DNA of 64,000 nt from Symbiodinium natans (Eukaryota > Sar > Dinophyceae > Suessiales > Symbiodiniaceae). Positions 12,101 to 24,100 of this stretch are shown here, one piece after another. The notes under the pieces are model-generated. The model worked only from the letters and a program-made list of their open reading frames with translations, ran no database searches and was not told the DNA's origin. The first letter of the stretch is position 1. Every line of letters begins with the position of its first letter. The stretch is from the NCBI GenBank assembly GCA_905221605.1, contig CAJNDS010001491.1, positions 536,360 to 600,359 of the forward strand. Direction: 5' to 3'. The translations under genes were made by a program, and so were the position numbers.

Positions 12101-15100
12101 TGCTCTGGGGTTCACCGCTTACAACTTTAAACACAATGCAAAAAGCCAGTCTTCGGGCCCCGCAAGCTTGGCAAGATTAAAGGTTTCGGGGCTTTTGAGT
12201 TCACCATGTACATTGACGACTTGCAACATTTACGACTTGATCTTAAGGCGTAGCTTCAGTTTCGGGGTCTTCAAAGCTTGACAAGTGTGCAGTAAGGGTT
12301 TGAAAACGTAGCAAGCCATTGCCATTCAGGCTGCACGGGCTTTTGGGATCACCCAGCCGCTCGCTTGCTTTGTTTTCCGCGCACCATCCACCAGAAAGCT
12401 CAACGCTCCGTTTGCCCCGTCTCTGAGAGGCTGTGTGACGCAGAAGCTATGGCAGCCGCGACCCCTACAGTAAAGGAAGACCCCAAACCCTCAAGCCTGA
12501 ATCCTACTTGGCGGGTCGGAAGACTTAGTAAGTTCTTTTCTACTTAACAACTACTTGCGAAGTCCCCCGACCCGCCCAGTAAATCCCAAAGTCAGGCTGA
12601 GGGCTCGCTACCACCACGTGAGAGCACGAAAACCTTGGTTTCATGTTAACAAAGAGCGTTCTGCTGTACGGGGTTTGAGTTGGACTGCGGCTGCGCAGCA
12701 GAAAGAACATGTTCTGCATAAGCACCAGTACCACCGATCATCCCAGTGTCCATGGCCATTGCAGCGAACAAAAAGACTCAGCGGTAATGTTGAAAGTCCG
12801 CGTGTGATGTGTCGCTAACATCCCTGGTGCAGCAATGATCTCCTGTCCGCATGAGGCACATCGTCGTACACATCGTAAACCGTTGCATGTAGCAACATGT
12901 TTCCCCGCCTCCCTCAAACCTTTGAGGTCGTCTGCCATAACGGCACCTGGCGTCTTTTTGGCATTGGCCAAGGCGATGGCCGCGTTGATGGCCTGCAATG
13001 TCGGAGGCGCTGCAGGACGCTGTTAGATGACTAGCGGTCTTCTCAGTACGTTTCATGGTACAAGGTCACACGACCGATACCACTCTTGCCGAAATTTCTT
13101 TGCCAGATTGTAGCGGGTGGGCCTAGGCAATCTGCGGAATGAGTGCTGGTGCAAACGATTGGTGCCTGGGCCACTGTGCCACATTCGGCCACGTGGCCAG
13201 CGCCACACTGCTCATAAAGTCGCCCTTGTCCACGAGCGACATGCCAGCGGAGGGCGGTGCCACTCGAGCCCAAGAGCTGGCGCATCATGGCGATGTGCCG
13301 AGTGGGGTCTTCTCGTTTGGAGAAGCACACCCACAGTGGCTCCGCCATTGCCAAACTGCCAAACCTAGGCCTAACCCTGAACCCTAACCCCTGCCCAAAA
13401 CCCCAAACCAAACCACTATTTCATCCGCGAGTCTTCAATAGCAGGTGTTGGAACCAGGCTAGCTTCTAAGATTCTAAACCCACTGCAAAACCCTACAGCT
13501 GACAGCTGCTCCTGCAAAGCTCTGATCTTTCCCGAGGAACTGCAAGGACTCAAGTGAATGACCTCAAAAACAATAATCGCCCGATGCGAGGCTGAACACT
13601 GATCCTGGAATGTTAGTCTCGAACCGAGAGTTTGTCAAGTGTACCCTGTAGCTGGAGCCAGGTTCTCAGCTTGAGGGACGCACAGGTGAAACGCCCGCGG
13701 GGAAAACGAAAAATTCACATGGAGAATGCTGTACAAACGAAACAACAGCAAAGGACAACGAAGAAATGCCACTCGCACTTTTCGCATCTCAAGTTGACTC
13801 AGCCAGCATCGCGATCATGATGAAGCGAAGTAAGCCGAGCTGGCCAGACAAAAAAACTAGAAGAGGGATGGCCCGAAAGCATCGATTTGCCGTGCATTGA
13901 CTCCATGCACTTGACTCTTTGCACTTGAACTGTATGCACTTGGACAAGTGTATGCACTTATATGGTTGCATACTCACTTGTATACTGCACGTGCTATGCA
14001 CTCGAACGGCATAGCATTCAAGTGTGTTGACTTGAATGCCATGCACTTGTGGTCAACTGCGAAACGAGCGGAAACCTATTTTCTCCCACTCTTGCTTGTG
14101 CCTGTAAGGGCAAGCTGTCCAGCCCAGGCAAAGCTGGGGCTGGCGCGCCAGGCGGTCGAGCCTTTGAGTGTCACCCCGCACCAACATCCACCACGGAACG
14201 AGGGACGCTTTAAGACTGCCGCACAGTGGAACAGGCCCATTGCGGATAAGAGCAAAAACCTGGCAGCCAGGCAATGTGTGACTGGGCACATGATGCAACA
14301 GCCAAACACTGGCGCCACGAAAACGAGCAGGGCGCGCGTGAAAATGCTTTTGCCCATCCATCGAAGCACGAACACGACGCAGATAGCCTGCCTCGGTACG
14401 CTATCGCACTGTCAGAATGCTTGGCAGTTTGCAAACATTTTCTCTGTTGACTCGCTTCCGTACAATCCCAGGGACACAGAAGCGGTAGCATGCCCTTGAC
14501 ACAGGGCTGTGAAGCGTGCCCACTGATCTCAAGGCCGTTGACCACCATCGCTCCTGCGGCGGCTGCTGCTGGCCAGGCTTTCAGAATCATCCATCACAAA
14601 GTCTTACTGGACATTCAGACAATTTATCAACCCAAGCTTACCAAAGCAGCCTCGTCCAGACAAAACGCCAATTGCGAAAGCATCGAGAGAACCCCCGGCT
14701 GCAACTCCATCAGGACTTTCTGCTTGTGTTTAAGTGGCTGGTCCAAGCAGAAGGCAATCCAATCTGCAAGGTGAGGCTTCTCACGAGTTGTGGTCACCCA
14801 TGGGGCCTTGTCGCTGTTCAAGTCCCAGGCCCAGGCAGCCTCAAAACGCTGTGACCAAGACGCTTTGTTGCACCACAACTCTTGGCGTGGTGACCGCAAA
14901 GAGCACTGAGGCCAAGACACTGCCCCATGGATGCTGACATGCATAACATCTAGCTTTGCAGAAGCATCTGCCAGCGCAAAAACTTGCTCGATTATCTCTC
15001 GCAGAATCTTGAAGGCCATCTCCCTGTACTTCGGCCCTCGCTTGGTGTTCGACAAAAGATACACTATAGTCAATACAGCCGAGAGCATCACGGAGGTCGG

Positions 15101-18100
15101 CAGCCAGGCTGCCTGAAACTTGTCCCCACCCTTTGCCTTTCCCAGCTGTTGAAAGAACTCAATTTTGGGAACGGAAAACTGAGGCCAAATCTTCTCATGC
15201 ATCTTTTCTACAGCACATGCTCCCGGACGTCGGCCGACTTCCCCCTCAAAGCAGCTGGCTTGGCCGTGTCAAAGCATCCCCCTCAAAGTAGCTGGCTTGG
15301 CCGTGTCAAAGCAGGCTTATAGAAGCGCCAAAATGCCTGCTTCTGAACCCCTGCTGTAGGTACTGCACTGCAAAACGCAGACACACGTCGTCTCCAACGC
15401 GTAGCCGACCTGACACCCGGTACACTTTGGGGGGGAGCGGGGGTGTTCTATGATGCGGAAACAACGCGCTTTCAGGCGGGGGCGAAAATCATCATACGAA
15501 GCTGCCATCACAAGCTGCCACTCATGACCTCAGAAATAGTGAAGTAAAGTACTTTGGTGTCTGACAAGTTCTACTGCAGCTGGAGTTCCTTGGCCGGCAG
15601 CTCTGCTGCGGCGGGGCCACGGGCAGGCACAGATGGCACAGACTTGAGCTGAGCAAAAATCCGGTGATCTCGAGCTTGCTTAGCTCACTGCAACTCACGG
15701 ACAGCTACAGACTGCCACCGCTCAAATGCTTACGTTGATGCCTTGGCTTTGGGGGGGGTGGTTTTTGAGGGGTCCCTTAAAAGTTTGTACGTGAAACTGA
15801 GGGAGCACTGGGGAAACGAGGCAATAGCAACGGGACGAAACAAGAACAAGAACTAGCGAAAGCCCAGCGGCAAGTTTGAGGGTGCTGTACATTGCGTAAA
15901 CAGTCGCTGTCCACACGCCAAGCCCTCGACTAAGTTCAAGACGTTTCGGCTGCGAGGTCGGAAGGAAGCGGCGCGCGCATCTTCTGGCATCGCCAGAGAA
16001 AAGGGCCACGCAGTGGCGGCATTTCCATTGCTTGCAGGCCCGGTCAGCTGGAACTTGGACCTCCTGTCGTCCTGCATATTAGGTAGAGACGTCTGTTGTC
16101 TCACCCGGAGCCACTGCGACCAAGTGCTTCTCCAGCAAGGCCATTACCTCTCGATTGCCCCGATCATCACCATGACGCCGCCCCACGGCGCCACAAACGA
16201 CCACAGAACAGGGCCGCAGGGTGCGAAGTTCTAAGCTAAGTTGTCATCAAGCAGCGCTTGGATGATTGTGCGCGTAAGCGCGCTTGGCGCGCTTGTTTGG
16301 GGTGAGCATTTTGTAAGGTACCAGAGGAGACACTGGTGCGTTTTTCCAAGTCCCTGAAACGCACGGCTTGCACGGAAACCTCCAATTTGTAAGTTGCTAA
16401 AATCATGCATGGGAATGTCTGGTCTGTGGTGCGTTTGGGGCGGTGGCAAAAACGCACTGAGCTCTTTTTCTCGGCGATTCGCACCGTGTACCCCAATCCA
16501 GCTGGTCCAGGCCAAGTCCTGGTGGAGTTTTGATATGCATTGCTGGTTGTTTGGGGCACCCCCAGCACGCGTTTCAGAGGGTTTTTAAAACGCACAGCTG
16601 AGGTTTGGGGATTTCAGGTTTTGGGTTGAATGCCTTCGCGCAGCTTTGGTTTTTGGCTTGGGGGCTTAGGGCGGCGACGATAGAGTTGCTTAATTAGAGA
16701 CAGGGCTTCCAAAAAAATATGTGACCTGAGTCCCCAGAACCCCCCCAAACAAAATGGGTACCTGGCCGGGGAGGCGGGATGGGTTGGGGGGAGGCCCCAA
16801 ACACAGCTGCGCACACGACACAACGACAGAAGGGCAAAAAAGGGATGGGTTGGGGGGAGACCCCACACAGCAACCTCACGCAACCCTGGCAAGGTGTAGG
16901 GGTTAAGTTTGCTACGTTTTGGGACACCCCAGAAACGCACACCCAGCAAGAATTGGCTAGGGGTTGTAGGGGTACGAAGCTATGCGTTTTGCAGGGCTTT
17001 AAAAACGCACAGCAGAGGTTCTGGGGATTTCGGGTCTAGGGTGAGGACTAGTGGACAGCCAGGACGCTGCTTGAAAAGCCGCCGAGACTTTCGCATCACA
17101 CTTGGCCCATCCGTGACAATGGCCGAGACGTGGTCCGCGCCAATTCTCTGGACAGCTTCCACAGCAAAGCTGGCCATGCGCGGAGCATCTTGCTTGGAGT
17201 CCTTGAAGTCCTCTGTTCCAAGACGCAATCTGCCAGCATTGTTGCTGAGCCAAAGATTCACCATGCAGTGTCCCTGTGAGAACTGACCATCGAAAGACAG
17301 CGTGCCAGGACCGGCTCGTGCCAATTGCAAACCCTTCTCGGTGCACTCCTCGTAGAAGCTTGCCAAGATTTTGCAAAAGTCCGGGCGACTGATGCCCTGA
17401 TACCGGCCTGCAGAGATGTAGGAAAGAAGCTGTCGAGTCCGGGGATGCTGCGCGCGACTGAATGCACTGGCAGTCTCCACGATCTCCAACACCTGCAGTT
17501 CACGAGCGTGCTGCAAGTCCAGGTCGCCTGGCTTGTCGAGCTCCTGCCTTGCGACTGCCCATTGCTGGAACTCGCAGTAGACCTGCGCCGGCTTAATGCC
17601 CTCCATGGCCAGCTTTGCAACTTGATTCTGCGGAAACAACTTTGTGCACGGGGTGCAGCGGTTGGAGCCGTGCAGCTTTCCATTCTTTTTTTCAGACGCT
17701 CCTTCACGGCAGCCGTGAAGTCAGCCTCCGTTCGCGCCGGGCGATCAGGGCCAGACTGGAGCCATGCTGCCTCAGGTGCGTTTTGTCAAGGCTCAAAAAC
17801 GCATGGCATCTAAATCTAGCCACGTGAACCTCCATGCGTTCTAGAGCTCCTGAAAAACGCATGGTATCTATATCTGGCCACGTCAACCTCCATGCGTTCT
17901 ACAAGCCGTGAAAAACGCATCACGCAAACTAAAACCCAAACCCGGCCTTGCTCATGCCACCCAGTTTGTGGAAGAGCGCGCGGTCGCTTCCTGCTGTGAA
18001 GTCGCACCATCCGCAGCCTGCACACATCCACAGATCCCGACTGCCATCGCTGCCAGACTTTGGAATCCGAAGTCTGACCATGCCAGACGCCAGCACTTGA

Positions 18101-21100
18101 TCCACAGGCTTCTGTGGGCTACATTCCAATGTTGGGCTGCTCCCGAACTCATCCAGGAACTTCTGACAGGCTTCAAACTCGCGAAGGGCCCCAAAGAGCG
18201 GGTGCTCGCTCAACTTCGGCCCTTCACAGAGCCGCTTGCCATGCCGGGCAGCCATGGTTGCAGCAAACCGACTTGCTACGATTGAAACAGAAAGCTTCGT
18301 CTCTAATCATGACCACTTTCTCTCTATGCTGCTTCCGTCGCTGTGTGCGTTTTCTGGGCTTCTGTAAACGCACTGCATTGGGCAAAAAACACTTGCGCGA
18401 CAGCTTGTCACGATATAGCAAAAGCGCGCTTGGCATGTATATGTTAGAAGTGCGCTTGGATGGGGTGCGCGCTTAACTAAGCACGCGCTTAACAACAACT
18501 AAGGTTCTAAGTTTCAACCCCTTAGAATGTAGCTTGGGCTAAGCTGAACTGTGCATCGTGTTCGGCATCCGCTTTCCTGCGCCGACCGGAAGTTGCTGCA
18601 CTTCTGCACTCTCTCTGCAAGAATCCATGAGCCGTGAAAGCAGTCGATCGAGCACTGCAAGCAAGGCCTGGCCTGCATGTCTGCTGCTGTTTTGACACCG
18701 CAAATGAAATGACGAGGCCCCCAGGACAGGCGCAGATCTTCATTTACAAAGATTGCTGCATTCTGCTCGTCCGGAAGAGACAGGTTGAGTTGGTGTTTGT
18801 TTCCAAGCCCCCAAAACATCACCTTATAGTCTTCAAGGATCTAACTCAGCGTTGCTTGAATGTAGTCACAATGTAGTTTATCCCTGAAAAGACCAAACAC
18901 GCCACTTTGAAGACTGCATAGGATCAGTTCCATGATAACACGTAGCACGCGTAAAAAATATCACGGCAGCTGAGTTAAAAAATCACGTGCGCGCGGCTTT
19001 CAGTTCAACGTGAACTTATATTGCATTACAGACGTGAAACCTAGGTGTGTACAAGCACGCACATAAGCCACAAGTTTCGCCGCAAAGCAGCACTGCTTCT
19101 CCTGGATCGACCAGCCGCTCACCATCCTCATCCGAGGCCGCCGCCTGAGCGTCGCGCAGCGTGCCCGTCGGCCGTTTCAAGCCGTCCCCGACGCCAGCGC
19201 CGTCGTCCACCTCCGCCCTTGGAGCCGCACGGCGGGCACGCTGGCATCGCTTGCCGCCTCCGCCCCCTGCTGTCATTTTTACCTTTTCTGCAGTCAGGGG
19301 GCATATAGTCCAAGGAAGTTGATGCCCAATAGTTGCTCTGCAATACACCGTCCTCATTTGATTTTTGCATGTAAAAAATTCTACTTCTACAACAAGGCCT
19401 GTAAACAAAGTCGTGGTTACAATAAAAATGCAAGCCAATTTTTTTCAGGTTTCTTTTTGCCAAAATTGTTAAAACTCATACCATAACGAAAAAATTGATA
19501 ATTGTAGATCGTGCTTTTTGGCGGCCCTTCGACGACAGTGTTTGGCAGACAAGGTGGGGTCTCGGGCGGGTGGGAGATTAACACGCGCGTCCCACCCGGG
19601 CCGGGGCGGGGGGGTAGGTGTATTCTGGGCAAGTGGACATTAAACCTGACCTGAACCCTAGACCCAAAGCCGAAATTTCTGGGGTTCAGGGTTGTGTTGT
19701 TTGCAGGGTTCAGGGCTTAGGGCTTAGGGTGCCCCGAACCCTCAAGAGGACCAAACACCAGGAACCCTCGGCCTTGACCACGCCGACCCCCAACCAAAAA
19801 GCGCAAAACCCCCAAAACCCCAGGCCCCAAACTCTGAAAAAGAAACCCAAAACTCGGAACCCAAACTTCCCTCAACCCTAAACCCTAAACCCTAAACCCT
19901 AAACCCTAAACCCTAAACCCTAAACCCTAAACCCCAAAAAAATGTATCCCTCCAAGCGGCCCGAGGAAGATCTCTGTGGGGGAACGGCTTGGCCTGAGGT
20001 TTAGGGCTTCAGGGGCTTTCGGCTTTGGGCTTCAACCACTCCGTGAGGGCCCCCTTAGCGCTGACGCGCATAGGTGCTTAGGGTGTAGGGGGTTGAGGGC
20101 GTTGATTGCAACATCTTGTACCACCTCTCAAGATCACGGTAGCAAACAATTTCAAGAGTAAGAGTAACAATATTTACAACCCTAAACCCTAAACCCTAAA
20201 CCCTAAACCCGAAACCCTAAACCCTAAACCCTAAACCCTAAACCCTAAACCCTAAGCCCTAGCGGCCCGAGTCTTGGTGCACCATTTCTGGGCTCTTGTG
20301 CGAGGTTCTCTCATTTCGGCGCTGTACACTTCGACTGCCATCTCTGAAATGAGCCCCTGCAAGGGTTTCGGGGCTCATTGCCCTAAACCCTAAACCCTAA
20401 ACCCTAAACCCTAAACCCTAAACCCTAAACCCTAACCCTAAACCCTAAACCCTAAACCCTAAACCCTAAACCCTAAACCCTAGAGCGCACACTGCGCGCC
20501 TGCTGGCTTCGGAGGATGGTGTACGGCGCGTCTGCCTGACAAACGGGCGGCTCCCAGCACTCAATAGTCTAAGCTTTCTTGGGTTTAGGATTCAGGGCTT
20601 ATGGGTTCAGGGTTTAGGGTTTAGGGTAGATATGTACGGGCAATAATGGGACCAGATTCGTCCTTCTCAAGTTATGATCTCACGGCGAGAAGGCTTGGGT
20701 TGGAGGCCTTTGCATGAACCGAGACCTAAACCCCAAACCCTAAACCCTAAACCCGAAACCCGAAACCCTTAAACCTAAGCCCTGAACCCTGAATGCAGAA
20801 CTGGAAATCAAAGGCTTCGACTTCTCGGGCTGGGGTACACCCCTTGCTTGCAGGTTCATGGGTACAGATAACCCTAAACCCTAAACCCTAAACCCTAAGC
20901 CCTAAGCTTAGGGGACTCAGGGAGCTTAGAAGTACAGCGACAGTTGGAGCATTACGTACCCCGGAAACTCCACGCAGTGCTGGGCGCCTCGTCCCTTAAA
21001 CTAGGTTTAGGGTTTCGGGTTTAGGGTTTAGGGTTGAGGGTTTAGGGTTTAGGGTTTAGGATTTAGGGTTGAGGGTTGAGGGTTGAGGGTTTAGGGGGGC

Positions 21101-24100
21101 CCACACGGCTTCTTGTCTGGCCTGGTTGTCCCCGGCATGCCAGGGCGTCTGCCCAGACCTGACAGTCTCCCATGAGGTTTAGGGTTTAGGGTTTAGGGTT
21201 TAGGGTTTTAGGGTTTAGGGTTTAGGGTTTAGGGTTTAGGGTTTAGGGTTTAGGGTTTAGAGGGTTTAGAGGGTTTAGAGGGTTTAGGGTTTAGGGTTTA
21301 GGGTTTAGGGTTTAGGGTTTAGGGTTTAGGGTTTAGGGTTTAGGGTTTGCTGTGATAGGGCGTAGGTGCTGTGAAGGTTAGGTTTCGGAACAAGCTCGAA
21401 AGCTTTGTGACAGTCCACTTGTAAAATCTCATTCAGGCGGGGCAGGCCAGGGGCCAGAACCCCCAGGAGGGGGGCCAGGGGGTCAGGGGTAGGGGGGTAG
21501 GAAGGTTAGGGGGCCCAGGAAGGTGAGGCCATGGGCCAAGGCCAAGGCAGGTCAAAGGGCTTAAGCACCGCCCCCCAACGTAGGGGGGCGGCCTAGGGGT
21601 CTGAGTTTAGGGTTTAGGGTTTAGGGTTGTTGCATGGGCATAGACCCATACTTCTAACCCTGCTTGTGGCAATCCCATTGAAGCAAACCCTAAACCCTAA
21701 ACCCTAAACCCTAAACCCCTCCTAGCCATCCTCAGAGGGGCTCGGTGAAAGTGTTCGCGCTTAGGGTTGACAAGGTTGAGGGCTCACACCACCAACGCCC
21801 TGGAAGCCTCCCATGTTCTTGACTCGGACCCCACGCCCTAAACCCTAAACCCTAAGCCCTAAGCCCTAAGCCCTAAACCCTAAACCCTAAACCCTAAACC
21901 TAAACCCTAAACCCTAAACCCTAAACCCTAAACCCTAAACCCTAAACCCTAAACCCTAAACCCTAAACCCTAAACCCTCAACCCATGCCCAAGGCGCAGC
22001 AGCTCGAACATGAGCACCCCCAGGGCCCACCAGTCGACGCGCTCGTCGTGCTCGTGGGGGAAATTCAGGATCTCTGGGGCCATGTACTCCTGTCTAGGGA
22101 GTTTAGGGTTTAGGGTTTAGGGAGGGTTTAGGGTTTAGGGTTTAGGGTTTAGGGTTTAGGGTTTAGGGAGTTTAGGGAGCGAAGGAAGTGGAGGGAAACT
22201 TATAGGGTTTATGGCGTTTAGAGGGGCTTGGGGGTTTCTACGGGTTTTTAGGGTTTAGGGTTTACAGGGTCTAGGAGTCTAGGATTAAGGGTTTGCTTTT
22301 AGGGTTCAGGAATTTGGGCTAGAAAGGCCTCAAAGACCTGAACCTCTTTCCCCCCTTTCTTGAGGTGCGAGAGTGAGAGAAGCTATTAACTTGCATTGAA
22401 CAAAACAAGCCGAAACCCATACCGCACAAACTCCTTAGCACGGCCCCTGATGAACCCCTAAACCCTAAACCCTAAACCCTAAACCCTAAACCACTCCGGC
22501 CCAGACACCGGAGTTCCCAGAAAGGTGTACGTCTTCCGGAGCACGAAGCGCGCAAAGCCCAGGTCGCAGATCTTGGCGTAGCCCCTGCCCACGGTTTAGG
22601 GTTTAGGGTTTAGGGTTTAGGGTTTCGGGTTTGGGGTTTAGGGTTTAGGGTTTAGGGTTTAGGGTTTAGGGTTTAGGGTTTGGGGGTTTAGGGTTTAGGG
22701 TTTAGGGTTTAGGGTTTAGGGTTTAGGGTTTAGGGTTTAGGGTTTAGGGTTTAGGTTTTAGGGTTTAGGGTTTAGGGTTTAGGGTTTAGGGTTTAGGGTT
22801 TAGGTTGGGATGTTCCCCCTTATACTAACAGTCCTTAATAGGGAATAAAAGCGGGTACTAGAACCCCTAATAAGGACTGCTGGTATAAGTGGGAACATCC
22901 CAAGGTTCAGAGTTTGAGGGACCTCAGGGTTTATGACTTTGGGGTTTAGGATGTTAAGGTTTAGGGCTTGCAATTTAAGAAGACCGAATCCAGTACTCCC
23001 TGTTCTGTTAAAGCAGGGGCCCTAAGCTGCAAGGAATCTTCCTTACTTACGAGGCATGGTGGTCTCGAAGACCACCCCCCCACCCTCCCGGCAGCTTGGG
23101 CTTAGGGCGTAGGGCTTCGAACCCCAAACCCTACACGGAGGTTCATGAGCAATTATACCCCCAATAACAAGTCTACTTCTAACCTACTTTCAAAACATAG
23201 GGGGCTTACAAGTAGTAAGCCCTCAGCCCTCCCCCCACGACAGCTGCCTAAACCTAACACCTAAACTATCCAAACCATCCGAGGTTCCCAAACCCGAAGA
23301 ATCCTAAAGACCTAAACCCTTATAAGCTGTAATGTAAACACCCTATACACCCGATAAACCCGATAAACTTTACCATAAACCCTATAAACCCTGAAAGCGC
23401 ATGTGCCCTTTTCCATTAACACCTGAACCAGAGAGGCACTTCTGCACGTGGGTCCCCTGGAACCCTAAACCCCTTTGCAGCGCCACCTCGTAAACGGTTT
23501 GCTGATAAACTCTGATAAGCAGTATAGGGTTTAGATCAGCGCCTTACCCTCATACAGCCCAACCCCAAACCCGTAAACCCGTAAACCTTAAACCCTAAAC
23601 CCCCAAACCCTAAACCCCAAACCCTAAACCCTAAACCCCAAACCCTAAACCCGGAACCCCAAACCCTGAACCCCCGAACCCTGAAGCCCCAAATCCCCAA
23701 ATCTTCGAGACCAGCGGCCTCAAGTCCAGCAGCACGTTGCCAGGCTTCAGGTCTCCTGGGTCTGATAAGTATTAAGGTTTAGGGTTTAGGGTTTAGGGTT
23801 TAGGGTTTAGGGTTTAGGGTTTAGGGTTTAAGGTTTAGGGTTTAGGGTTTAGGGTTTAGGGTTTAGGGTTTAGGGTTTAGGGTTTAGGGTTTAGGGTTTA
23901 GGGTTAAGGGTTTAGGGTTCCCCGAACCCTAAACTCGAAACCCTAAACCCGAAAACCCCGAAGCCCTAAACCCTAAACTGAGCTGAGAGTTTAGCGGATG
24001 AGGGCTCCAGGGTTTTGGGGTTTGGGGGTCTAGGGTTTCGGGCTTTGGGCTTCAAGGGTTTAGGGTTATGGGGTTATAGTGTTTTGGGGTTTTGGGGGTG

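Larger units (their letters stand above)
16337..18372. repeat. Seven dispersed 27-bp hairpins TGCGTTTT-N-AAAACGCA
   Basis: Copies at 16,337-16,363, 16,568-16,594, 16,983-17,009, 17,777-17,803, 17,835-17,861, 17,893-17,919 and 18,346-18,372. Every copy is exactly 27 bp, with 7-8-bp complementary ends and a variable 11-13-nt middle. Three copies sit in a 58-bp tandem repeat (17,777-17,930). They occur only within the transposase region and lie between or beside its exons. Confidence 0.85.

Noticed and set aside
20264-20356. 93-bp version of the GLIS exon
   Set aside because: Open and splice-compatible, but it would put 27 extra residues into the conserved LIxxLL segment; kept only as an alternative.
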